Assembly (NCBI GenBank): GCA_013151655.1
Contig: JAADHX010000342.1
Coordinates: 1 to 9,023 of the forward strand
Direction of reading: 5' to 3'
DNA: 9,023 nt
Origin: Actinomycetota bacterium
GTDB lineage: Bacteria > Actinomycetota > Acidimicrobiia > Acidimicrobiales > Poriferisodalaceae
Shown: one piece after another, positions 1 through 6,129 of the stretch
Numbering within the stretch: the first letter of the stretch is position 1
Layout: every line of letters starts with the position of its first letter
The notes under the pieces: generated by a model
What the model was told of the DNA's origin: nothing
Databases searched by the model: none
The model's input: the letters and a program-made list of their open reading frames with translations, nothing else
Position numbers and translations under genes: made by a program

Positions 1-814
1 TGACCGTCTCGCCTGACTTGGCTTGGCCGACATCTTTGATGCTGGCGATGAGATACCCAACCTCGCCAGGCCCAAGTACATCGACCTTCTCGATGTCTGG
101 GGTGCGAACTCCGATTTCTTCGGCCTCATGGTTGACACCCACTTGCATGAAACGCAGCTTGGCCCGCGAGTGAAGCTGACCCTGCATAACTCGAAGAGAC
201 GACACCACACCGCGATATTGGTCGAAGTGCGAGTCGAAGATGAGGGCCTGAAGTGGGGCGTCGGGGTCGCCAGCGGGAGCTGGAATGCCGTCGATGATGG
301 CGTCGAGTAACTCCAACACTCCTTCGCCGGTCTTGGCGCTGATGCGAAGAATCTCGTCGGCAGGGATTCCGAGGACCTGCTCGATCTCGCTGGCGTAGAG
401 GTCGGGGTCGGCGGCTGGAAGGTCGATCTTGTTGAGGCAGGCCACGATCTCGAGATCGTTCTCGAGCGCCAAGTAACAGTTGGCCAACGTCTGGGCTTCG
501 ATGCCTTGGGCTGCGTCGACCACCAAGACAACGCCTTCGCACGCAGCCAAGGAACGGCTTACCTCATAACCAAAATCGACGTGGCCAGGAGTATCGATCA
601 GGTGAAGGGTGTGACCCTTCCACCCAACTCGCACGTTCTGGGCCTTGATGGTTATGCCCCGCTCGCGTTCGATATCCATCGAATCGAGGTACTGGGCGCG
701 CATGTCCCGACCGCTAACGGCACCGGTCAGCTCAAGGATGCGATCTGAGAGAGTCGACTTGCCGTGATCGATGTGGGCGATAATCGAGAAGTTGCGGATT
801 AACGAAAGGTCCAT
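1..814 (-). CDS. lepA: Elongation factor 4 (LepA), N-terminal part, cut by window edge
   Basis: LepA/EF4 is a ribosome-binding translational GTPase that back-translocates or rescues stalled ribosomes. The gene reads leftward from an ATG at 814-812 and runs off the window after about 271 codons, against a usual family length near 600. All five G motifs are visible: P-loop AHIDHGKST (13-21), the switch I stretch [10 protein letters not shown] (49-58), DTPGH (74-78), NKID (128-131) and SAK (159-161). The start of domain II follows, ending in [19 protein letters not shown]. The ATG at 814 is the only usable in-frame start, because the upstream frame closes with a TAG at 857-859. No strong Shine-Dalgarno is present. 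A TATCAT box at 831-826 sits 11 nt upstream and could give a very short leader. It is divergent from rpsT, as part of the actinobacterial comEA-comEC-holA-rpsT-lepA neighbourhood. The identification is secure; the C-terminal domains lie outside the window. Confidence 0.97.
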   Translation of the reverse strand, partial: MDLSLIRNFSIIAHIDHGKSTLSDRILELTGAVSGRDMRAQYLDSMDIERERGITIKAQNVRVGWKGHTLHLIDTPGHVDFGYEVSRSLAACEGVVLVVDAAQGIEAQTLANCYLALENDLEIVACLNKIDLPAADPDLYASEIEQVLGIPADEILRISAKTGEGVLELLDAIIDGIPAPAGDPDAPLQALIFDSHFDQYRGVVSSLRVMQGQLHSRAKLRFMQVGVNHEAEEIGVRTPDIEKVDVLGPGEVGYLIASIKDVGQAKSGETV

Positions 815-853
815 GGAAGAGATCCATGATACTGGCGCAACTGTGAACCGCCG

Positions 854-882
854 TTGCTAGTCGCGTCGCTACTCGGTAACGT
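854..882 (+). promoter_or_regulatory. Candidate sigma70-type promoter for rpsT
   Basis: TTGCTA at 854-859 and TAACGT at 877-882 are separated by exactly 17 nt and lie in the lepA/rpsT divergent gap. They match four of six bases of the -35 consensus and the TANNNT form of the -10 usual in GC-rich actinobacteria. The predicted start near 889 would give a leader of about 60 nt. This is pattern matching only. Confidence 0.4.
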
Positions 883-901
883 TGTCGAGTCCGTGCCCAG
901 A

Positions 902-920
902 GCCAGTTGGTACCACTGGC
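902..920 (+). promoter_or_regulatory. Hairpin in the rpsT leader
   Basis: GCCAGT (902-907) and ACTGGC (915-920) form a perfect 6-bp stem around a 7-nt loop, about 30 nt before the rpsT start and downstream of the candidate promoter. S20 is known to be autoregulated in some bacteria, so a leader structure is plausible, but there is no direct evidence that this hairpin takes part. Confidence 0.25.
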
Positions 921-951
921 AGCACATCCCTTACGACGTGAAGAGAATTTC

Positions 952-1209
952 GTGGCGAACATCAAGAGCCAAATCAAGCGCAACCGCCAGAACGAGGTTG
1001 CCCGCCTTCGTAACAAGGCAGTCAAGACCGAGCTAAAGACCCGCGAACGCAACCTGATGGCCGCCATCGAGAGCGGCGAAGGTGTCGACGAGGCGTTCCG
1101 TATTGTTCAAAAGCGCATCGATATGGCCGCAGCAAAAGGCATCATGCACAAGAACAACGCGGCCAAGCACAAGGCACGCCTCGCCAAGTTAGCCAACGCC
1201 GCTAGCTAA
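952..1209 (+). CDS. rpsT: 30S ribosomal protein S20
   Basis: S20 binds 16S rRNA early in small-subunit assembly. The 85-residue product begins (V/M)ANIKSQIKRNRQNEVAR, carries the family's Lys/Arg/Ala-rich helices and ends KHKARLAKLANAAS, matching the usual length of about 87. I chose the GTG at 952 because the protein then starts exactly at the conserved ANIKSQIKR block. The longer reading from an ATG at 907 adds 15 residues (VPLAAHPLRREENF-like) that are foreign to S20. A purine-rich GAAGAGA (940-946) lies a few bases upstream as a modest ribosome binding site. The gene is divergent from lepA and convergent with holA; the two stop codons are 25 bp apart, with only a 4-bp CGGC/GCCG hairpin (1214-1227) between them. 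Confidence 0.96.
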   Translation: MANIKSQIKRNRQNEVARLRNKAVKTELKTRERNLMAAIESGEGVDEAFRIVQKRIDMAAAKGIMHKNNAAKHKARLAKLANAAS

Positions 1210-1234
1210 GCTTCGGCCCGATAGCCGCTGTTCT

Positions 1235-2221
1235 TCAACGTCGGCGTCGGCCCGCGGTCTGCGCTAACCGCGCCACCACGATCTCGAGCACCGTGCGATT
1301 CGTTAGGGCGGTGCCGCCCTTCATGTCGAGGTCGGCGGCCGCTAAGAGATGGACAGCGGCCCTAATGGGTTCGCTCCCAAGTTTGCGGCACTGGGTCAGA
1401 GCTTTTTTGGCCGGGTAGGTCGATCCCTTCATTCCGAGCAGTGCCGCCGCCGCCTTTTCGTCGCGTGCGCCCGAGCCATCGAGCATGAGCAAACGTTCGA
1501 AGTGGCGGTTAAGCGTGGCCATGATCTGGAGTGGGTGCATCGCCCCGGCATCGAGCATGCGGGCCAACACGGTCAGAGCCGTGGAGATGTCGCCTTTATC
1601 GACGGCGTCGGTGAGGTCCCACGTGGGAACAGAACCAGCCTCTCCTAAGAAGGGTGCCACGTCGTCTGGCCCCAACCGCTGCTCGGGCCCAAAGGCCGAT
1701 TCGAGAGTGTTAAGAAGACCGCCAAGACGCCCCATGTCCTCGCCGAGGTGTTCGGCAATCAGTCGCTTTGCCCGCGGCTCAAGTGCAACTGGCGACCCTG
1801 CGAGACGATCGTCGAGCCAGTCCTGACGGGCTCGGGCCTGACCGGGTGCCCTGGTCGACTTCGAAACACCCTTTGCCGACTTGATGGCGTCGGCCAGCTT
1901 CTTGGGCACCCGACCCGATTTCCACTCGACGACAATCGTCGACGATTCGAGAGGGGAACCCAGATAGTTCACCAGCGGATCGAGATCGCGGGCGTTGAAG
2001 CGGTCGAAGGCCCGGGCCACCACGATCCGGCGATCGGTCAGAAACGGGATCGTGTGCGCGCCATCGACGACCTGCTCGACGGTGTAGTCGTCGCCAATCA
2101 GTTCGTCGACCAGCAAGCTACGGTCGCCATCGCCGATCAATTCGGTGACCAAGGTCGTGAGGCCTTCAGACAACAATGCGGGGTCGTCACCACTCAACAG
2201 GTAGATCGGTGCGCTAACCAT
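1235..2221 (-). CDS. holA: DNA polymerase III delta subunit
   Basis: Delta is the clamp-opening subunit of the replicative clamp loader; it binds the beta clamp and works with tau/gamma and delta-prime. The 328-residue product begins MVSAPIYLLSGDDPALLSEG, the usual N-terminal beta strand and degenerate P-loop region of HolA. It continues with the IPFLTDRRIVVARAFDRF stretch typical of the clamp-contact region and an all-helical C-terminal collar (HPLQIMATLNRHFERLLML, then AAVHLLAAADLDMKGG). Length is typical for the family. I chose the ATG at 2221-2219; an in-frame ATG 30 nt further up adds MRFGPLSCAA, which is outside the conserved fold and would reach into the divergent gap. No Shine-Dalgarno precedes the start, but TATCGT (2235-2230) lies 8 nt upstream, fitting leaderless transcription. 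It sits between rpsT and comEC as expected, except for the inserted DHPS-like gene. Confidence 0.95.
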   Translation of the reverse strand: MVSAPIYLLSGDDPALLSEGLTTLVTELIGDGDRSLLVDELIGDDYTVEQVVDGAHTIPFLTDRRIVVARAFDRFNARDLDPLVNYLGSPLESSTIVVEWKSGRVPKKLADAIKSAKGVSKSTRAPGQARARQDWLDDRLAGSPVALEPRAKRLIAEHLGEDMGRLGGLLNTLESAFGPEQRLGPDDVAPFLGEAGSVPTWDLTDAVDKGDISTALTVLARMLDAGAMHPLQIMATLNRHFERLLMLDGSGARDEKAAAALLGMKGSTYPAKKALTQCRKLGSEPIRAAVHLLAAADLDMKGGTALTNRTVLEIVVARLAQTAGRRRR

Positions 2222-2277
2222 TGCGGCGCACGATAGTGGCCCGAACCGCACTCCTCGCTACTTCGCGAAACCAGCCG

Positions 2278-2283
2278 TACCGT
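2278..2283 (+). promoter_or_regulatory. Candidate -10 box for leaderless DHPS-like mRNA
   Basis: TACCGT is followed by six bases and then the ATG at 2290, which would place the transcription start on or next to the start codon. No purine-rich ribosome binding site exists in the gap and no good -35 is visible. The TANNNT-N6-ATG layout is characteristic of leaderless genes in actinobacteria. Confidence 0.35.
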
Positions 2284-2289
2284 AACCCA

Positions 2290-3045
2290 ATGCAGATCTT
2301 CGGAGTGGTGAACGTTTCGCCCGATTCATTGGCTGATTTCACGATCGGAACAACTCCGGAGGAGGCGGCTGAGGTTGCCAGGCGTCACATCGAAGACGGC
2401 GCCGACTTCATCGACATAGGTGGCCAGGCCAGCCACGGTGACGCAACATTGGTGAGCCCCGACCAGGAGTGGACGATTCTGGAAGCACCCCTGCGCGCTG
2501 TTGTCGATCTCGGTGTTGATGTTTCGGTCGATACTTGGCAAGTCGAGACCGCGCGCCGCGCCTTCGACGCGGGAGCCGCCGTTCTCAACGCCGCCGACGC
2601 ACTTCAGGCCCCTGGAATGATCGAGTTGGCGGCCGAACGGGAGTGCACCGTCGTGCTGCCCTTCATGCTCGGGCCCAACCCACGTCATCTCAAACACGTT
2701 GCAGGCGACCCGGTTGGTGTGATGGTCGATTGGTTCGCGGAACAGCTCGAGAAGGCGACGAAATACGGAATTCGGCATCGTTTGCTGTTGGATCCGGGCA
2801 CCGGGTTTGCCCCTGCCCACTGGGATTGGAGCGAACGCCGCGAGTATCAGAAAGCGATCTATACGAACCTGAACCGACTTCGGGTGTTCGACTTGCCGCT
2901 GTACGTACCTGTGCCTTGGAAACAAACTTCGGACCGGCTTGAACTGCTGGACCTCGTTTTGGCTCATGACCCCGAGTACGCCAGAGCGCACATCCCGGCG
3001 CAAGTCATCGAGCGCCACCGACAGGTGCTCGGTCGGCCTCGCTAA
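2290..3045 (+). CDS. Dihydropteroate synthase-like protein (divergent FolP)
   Basis: The 251-residue product has the pterin-binding TIM-barrel pattern of dihydropteroate synthase, which condenses hydroxymethyl-dihydropterin pyrophosphate with p-aminobenzoate in folate synthesis. Recognisable motifs: VNVSPDS (7-13), GADFIDIGGQ (37-46), SVDT (79-82), an Asn after AAVL (100), LDPGTGF (167-173), a Lys in PVPWK (211) and an Arg-x-His pair (232, 234) near the C terminus. The usual GGESTRPG loop is absent: here it reads GGQASHGDA, with no Arg for pyrophosphate/pABA contacts. I prefer the ATG at 2290 over a TTG at 2221, since homology starts at MQIFGVVNVSPDS and the earlier start would abut the holA start. 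The gene runs against its neighbours and overlaps the end of comEC by 41 bp. It may be a housekeeping FolP, a FolP2-like paralogue of altered function, or another pterin-binding enzyme. The fold is sure, the activity is not. Confidence 0.8.
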   Translation: MQIFGVVNVSPDSLADFTIGTTPEEAAEVARRHIEDGADFIDIGGQASHGDATLVSPDQEWTILEAPLRAVVDLGVDVSVDTWQVETARRAFDAGAAVLNAADALQAPGMIELAAERECTVVLPFMLGPNPRHLKHVAGDPVGVMVDWFAEQLEKATKYGIRHRLLLDPGTGFAPAHWDWSERREYQKAIYTNLNRLRVFDLPLYVPVPWKQTSDRLELLDLVLAHDPEYARAHIPAQVIERHRQVLGRPR

Positions 3046-4504
3046 CGGCACCGAGGCGATCGGCGTGCCGTTGAGCATTGACCAGAAACAGACAAACCGC
3101 TAACCCGCCGAACCACGCCAGCCATCCGGCCCTCGGTAGTGACCAGCTCGACGCGGTGTGCGCTACCCAGGCCACCCAGCTCGTCAGCAGTTTGGTTGGG
3201 ATATGAAGAAGGGCGGCCCAACGCGGTGGGACGAACCCGCCAACGACGCCCGCAGCGAGGCCCCAGACCATCAACGGAGCCGTCGCCAGACCCGCAGCGA
3301 GGTTAGCTGGAAGCGAGGCAATCGGGAGCGGACCGAACGTCGTCAACTGTACCGGAGCAACCCCCATCTGGGCCGCGATAGTGACCGCTGCGGCTCGCCG
3401 AAGGAACCGCGGTCCCCGCAACGATCGCTCGATTGACCTAGCGAATAACACGATGCCAACCGTGGCTGCGACCGAGAGGCGGAAACCGACCGACCAGACG
3501 AGCATCGGATCGACAAGTACAAGCATCGTTACGGCTACACCAAGCACCTGAAACTGAGGGCGACTGTGTCTGTCTGGCGAAACGGTGAGCGCAGTTCCTG
3601 CGGTGGCAATTGCGCGCATCACCGACGGTTCCCATCGTGTCAGTGTTCCGAACCAGAGCAGCACTGCGACCAAGACCAGCCAGCGGCTCGTACGCCCGAA
3701 TCCCGCCACGACGGGAGCAATCAAGCCCAATACGAACACGACGTTCTGGCCAGAGACTGCGGTTAGGTGGGACAAACCGGCGGCGCGAAACTCTTCGACC
3801 ACTGGAAACGGCAAGTCGCGATCGTCGCCCACGATGAACCCGAGAAACAGCGCTCGCTGTGTCGCGCTAAGAGAACCGGCACCGGCCACGAGGTGACGCC
3901 GAAACTGGTTTGTTGACTGCGTTAGGCCTCCGGCCTCATCGCGGCCCCAAGCCCAGTCGACGTTGAGTCTTGCGACGACGTGACGGGGCCGATGCCCGTT
4001 CCACGGCCGCGCGAAGGGCTCGACGCGGCCGCGCACATGGATCGACTCTCCGGACAACAAGCGCTCGACCGCTCCTCGAGATGGTCCGAAGAACCACGCC
4101 TCGTACCTCGCGCCGTTGAGCCGAACGTCGACTACCTGACCAGAACCCCGAGCCTCGGGGTCTGCCACAAGGTCGACTATGGCATCGACATCGTGGCTCT
4201 CTGGTGGGCGTAGACCCGAGAGCGATGAACTGGCCAACGAGGTGGCTACCAAGAACAAGGCCACCACCAGGGTCGCGGTGCCACCTCGCCTCATCCAAGG
4301 GCCAGAACTAGCGGTTCGAGATGTCGTCGAGAACACAACAACAAACCCCGCCGTCGAACCAAGGCCAACCGCTGCTAGTAGAGCCAAAGAGGAGATCGGC
4401 CATGACACGGCCGCTCCGACGATGGTCGCGCCAGCACACGCGATTGCCTGCCAGGCGCTAAGCCCTTGCCCGAACTGACTAACCAATGGCCCATTGGCTG
4501 ACAT
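3005..4504 (-). CDS. comEC: ComEC/Rec2-type DNA uptake channel, short form
   Basis: ComEC is the inner-membrane channel that takes single-stranded DNA into the cytoplasm during natural transformation. The 499-residue protein starts with three hydrophobic segments (about 17-35, 38-58, 76-94). A soluble OB/DUF4131-like region follows (about 101-182), and from about residue 216 comes the multi-spanning competence domain with its signature HLTAVSGQNVVFVLGL (246-261). It ends soon after the last membrane segment with a short polar tail (NAQRHADRLGAVSEADR...). The C-terminal metallo-beta-lactamase domain of long ComEC proteins (700-800 residues) is absent, as I recall for many actinobacterial members. 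It starts 6 bp after the comEA stop without its own Shine-Dalgarno, implying translational coupling. Its last 41 bp overlap the converging DHPS-like gene. Family assignment is firm; whether this organism is competent is unknown. Confidence 0.92.
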   Translation of the reverse strand: MSANGPLVSQFGQGLSAWQAIACAGATIVGAAVSWPISSLALLAAVGLGSTAGFVVVFSTTSRTASSGPWMRRGGTATLVVALFLVATSLASSSLSGLRPPESHDVDAIVDLVADPEARGSGQVVDVRLNGARYEAWFFGPSRGAVERLLSGESIHVRGRVEPFARPWNGHRPRHVVARLNVDWAWGRDEAGGLTQSTNQFRRHLVAGAGSLSATQRALFLGFIVGDDRDLPFPVVEEFRAAGLSHLTAVSGQNVVFVLGLIAPVVAGFGRTSRWLVLVAVLLWFGTLTRWEPSVMRAIATAGTALTVSPDRHSRPQFQVLGVAVTMLVLVDPMLVWSVGFRLSVAATVGIVLFARSIERSLRGPRFLRRAAAVTIAAQMGVAPVQLTTFGPLPIASLPANLAAGLATAPLMVWGLAAGVVGGFVPPRWAALLHIPTKLLTSWVAWVAHTASSWSLPRAGWLAWFGGLAVCLFLVNAQRHADRLGAVSEADRAPVGGAR

Positions 4505-4510
4505 CGGTAG

Positions 4511-5266
4511 CTAACGGGCTTCGGCATCGGATCGGAGCCGATCGACGGTGGCGGGACCTATTCCGCTAACCCTCGTCAGGTCGTCGACCGACGCAAAAGC
4601 CCCGAGGCGATCCCGATCGTCGATGATGGCCGCGGCCAATGATGGCCCGATGCCGGGTAGCTCCTCCAGGTCGGCAAGAGTTGCACGGTTAACATCGACG
4701 ATCGGAGTGGCCTCGGCGGAACCAGCGGCAGAGACAGCGTCGGGAAGATCGTCTTCGCCGAAGGCGGGCACATGGATGCGATCACCGTCGAGCACGACTG
4801 CGGCAAGATTCATGCGCTCGAGGTCGGCGCCAGGCAATGAACCGCCTGCTAGTTCGACGAGATCGATTACCCGCGCACCCGGCGACAGTCGATACACACC
4901 CGGCGTGGCGACCTGGCCAGACAGATGCACCACTACCTCGGGGGTAGTGAGACTAACTGGAGGGCTTGACACGAACGGCAGACGGTCTTCGGCGCCAACC
5001 TCGGCGTCGAACAGCGACCACATAGCCAGAATCGTCACCGCTATTGCTATTGCGGCCACGCCGACGAATGCAGGTAACCATGGCGGTCTGGCCAGAAAGA
5101 CATCGCGTACTCGGTCGATGATTGGCATCGACTTCGACGATAGGAGCGGCAACGCCTGGCGACGGCGACTGCCACCAGCACCACCGCTACTACTGCCGCC
5201 GCTGCCTGCGCTTGGCGACGTTGGCGCCGTGGCATCAGGGCCACCAATTGGGTACGGGGCCGACAT
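4511..5266 (-). CDS. comEA: ComEA-type DNA receptor (SLBB plus helix-hairpin-helix)
   Basis: ComEA is the membrane-anchored DNA-binding protein that hands incoming DNA to ComEC. The 251-residue product has a disordered Gly/Ser/Pro-rich, then basic cytoplasmic N terminus (1-60) and one membrane segment (about 66-84). An SLBB/soluble-ligand-binding domain follows (about 109-167, with VVHLSGQVATPGVYRLSPG). After a linker comes a C-terminal double helix-hairpin-helix (189-250) with VDVNRATLADLEELPGIGP and a second hairpin VSGIGPATVDRL. This order and length are standard for gram-positive ComEA. The ATG at 5266 is preceded by AGGA at 6-nt spacing, which supports this start; that ribosome binding site lies in the arm of a perfect hairpin. 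It is the first gene of the comEA-comEC pair, with its own candidate promoter. A long frame on the opposite strand over this gene is a codon shadow. Confidence 0.94.
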   Translation of the reverse strand: MSAPYPIGGPDATAPTSPSAGSGGSSSGGAGGSRRRQALPLLSSKSMPIIDRVRDVFLARPPWLPAFVGVAAIAIAVTILAMWSLFDAEVGAEDRLPFVSSPPVSLTTPEVVVHLSGQVATPGVYRLSPGARVIDLVELAGGSLPGADLERMNLAAVVLDGDRIHVPAFGEDDLPDAVSAAGSAEATPIVDVNRATLADLEELPGIGPSLAAAIIDDRDRLGAFASVDDLTRVSGIGPATVDRLRSDAEAR

Positions 5267-5272
5267 TATGTT

Positions 5273-5295
5273 CCTGACGTTGAGGTGTCGTCAGG
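5273..5295 (-). promoter_or_regulatory. Hairpin covering the comEA ribosome binding site
   Basis: In the minus-strand transcript CCTGACG (5295-5289) and CGTCAGG (5279-5273) pair perfectly over 7 bp around a 9-nt loop. The 3' arm contributes the AGG of the AGGA Shine-Dalgarno, which lies 6 nt before the comEA ATG. The folded RNA would therefore hide the ribosome binding site. Alternatively, as DNA, it is a 7+7 inverted repeat that a repressor could bind just downstream of the promoter. Structure is seen; function is inferred. Confidence 0.45.
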
Positions 5296-5308
5296 GGAAG
5301 TGGAGTCG

Positions 5309-5337
5309 ACCCTACCGGGACCGTGTGACGCTTACAA
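5309..5337 (-). promoter_or_regulatory. Candidate sigma70-type promoter for comEA-comEC
   Basis: On the minus strand TTGTAA (5337-5332) and TAGGGT (5314-5309) are separated by exactly 17 nt in the 84-bp gap between the thioredoxin gene and comEA. The predicted start near 5302 would give a leader of about 36 nt containing the comEA hairpin. This suggests that comEA-comEC can be transcribed independently of the thioredoxin gene. Confidence 0.4.
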
Positions 5338-5350
5338 AACTTGCACCGGT

Positions 5351-5635
5351 CTAGAACAGTGTCGAGGTGAGTCGGCGACGCCAGTCGGCCGTAGCAGGGT
5401 TGGCAGCGCCCATCACCTCGAGCAAATCGACGAACTCTTGGCGAGCGTCGTCGTCGCCCTTCACGAGAGGTAGCAACTCGGTGAGCCTGGCCTCGTGCAC
5501 CGACGCCGCTGCTACAGCGTCCTCGGCGCCCGTGCGGGCCAAGGCCGAAAGGTGCCGGGTCTCGGGTGTTTCTGCAATGCGCGACATGATGTCGAGGGCC
5601 TCGCTGTGACGACCCTCGTCGACGTAAAGCTGAAG
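5351..5635 (-). pseudogene. Frameshifted C-terminal TPR part of the CnoX/YbbN-like gene
   Basis: Read from 5635 leftward, this frame gives LQLYVDEGRHSEALDIM, then SRIAETPETRHLSALAR, and finishes with VKGDDDARQEFVDLLEVMGAANP and RRRLTSTLF. That is the expected second half of the CnoX/YbbN TPR region, including the characteristic ending (family form close to YRRRLASALF). Joined to the upstream frame it would make a normal protein of about 238 residues. The fragment has no start of its own near 5635; an internal ATG at 5587 would give only 78 residues. The coding signal is well preserved, so the shift is either very recent or a sequencing/assembly error. No convincing X-XXY-YYZ slippery heptamer is present for programmed frameshifting. 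Confidence 0.75.
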
Positions 5636-6066
5636 GCCACCACAGCAACAGCGTGGCCAGGGTCGGCTGTGAGCACCTGTTGTAGCGAGGCTTCGTCGCC
5701 GGCCTCAAGGAGAGCGTCGACGGCCAATTCGGCATCGGATGGCAAAAGCTTGTCAATGAACTCTTGTACGGCTGGTTCGCCTTGAGCGCCATTGAAGCTA
5801 TCGACGACTTGGCCATCCTTGAAGGCCACGACCATAGGAATGGATTGCACCTGGAACGCTTGGGAAAGGCCAGGGTTCGCGTCGACGTCGACCTTGACCC
5901 CCACCACCTTGCCGCCTGTTGCGTCGATGACCTTGTCGAGAATCGGGCCGAGCGATTTACATGGGCCACACCACTCGGCCCATAGGTCGACGACGACCGG
6001 GGTCTCGCGAGACTTCTCGATTACGTTGACTTCGAAGTTCTGATCGGTGACTTCGATCATCGGCAT
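5512..6066 (-). CDS. Thioredoxin-domain co-chaperone (CnoX/YbbN type), shifted out of frame after residue ~143
   Basis: This reads as a thioredoxin fused to a TPR tail, like the CnoX/YbbN chaperedoxins that protect proteins under oxidative stress. Residues 1-108 form the thioredoxin fold, with active site WCGPC (32-36), the VDVDANPGLSQAFQVQ strand-helix region and cis-proline SIPMVV (75-80). The GEPAVQEFIDKLLP segment and the first TPR-like helices (DAELAVDALLEAGDEASLQQVLTADPGHAVAVVA) follow. After Ala144 the frame becomes family-unlike (FSFTSTRVVTARPSTS...). The proper continuation, LQLYVDEGRHSEALDIM, lies one base out of register, so one base appears missing near 5635-5636. The start ATG at 6066 has a good GGAG 6 nt upstream. 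It is divergent from the PAC2 gene. The thioredoxin domain alone could still be active if the shift is real. Confidence 0.85.
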   Translation of the reverse strand: MPMIEVTDQNFEVNVIEKSRETPVVVDLWAEWCGPCKSLGPILDKVIDATGGKVVGVKVDVDANPGLSQAFQVQSIPMVVAFKDGQVVDSFNGAQGEPAVQEFIDKLLPSDAELAVDALLEAGDEASLQQVLTADPGHAVAVVAFSFTSTRVVTARPSTSCRALQKHPRPGTFRPWPARAPRTL

Positions 6067-6129
6067 GGTTCACTCCGGACCAGTTGACGTCCACACCACC
6101 GTATCGTTGAGTTTTGGAGGTCAGTCGCT

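Noticed and set aside
907..951. Longer N terminus of rpsT from ATG 907
   Set aside because: Adds 15 residues not seen in S20, and that ATG lies inside a hairpin. The GTG at 952 gives the canonical start.
1210..1234. Strong bidirectional terminator between rpsT and holA
   Set aside because: Only a 4-bp CGGC/GCCG stem without T-runs is present in the 25-bp gap, too weak to call.
2326..3078. 250-residue minus-strand open frame opposite the DHPS-like gene
   Set aside because: The plus strand carries ordered pterin-binding motifs; the minus reading has no recognisable domain and is a codon shadow.
4548..5354. 268-residue plus-strand open frame opposite comEA
   Set aside because: Low-complexity Ser/Arg/Pro/Ala-rich product typical of antisense reading of GC-rich DNA; comEA on the minus strand has clear SLBB and helix-hairpin-helix domains.
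5620..5640. Programmed ribosomal frameshift in the thioredoxin-TPR gene
   Set aside because: A -1 shift would be needed but the site (GGCCTTC) is not a slippery heptamer and no downstream structure stands out. An indel or sequence error is simpler.
5235..5969. 244-residue minus-strand open frame overlapping the thioredoxin and comEA genes
   Set aside because: Wrong-phase reading of the thioredoxin-TPR gene, rich in Ser/Arg, with no motif. It does not explain the split gene.
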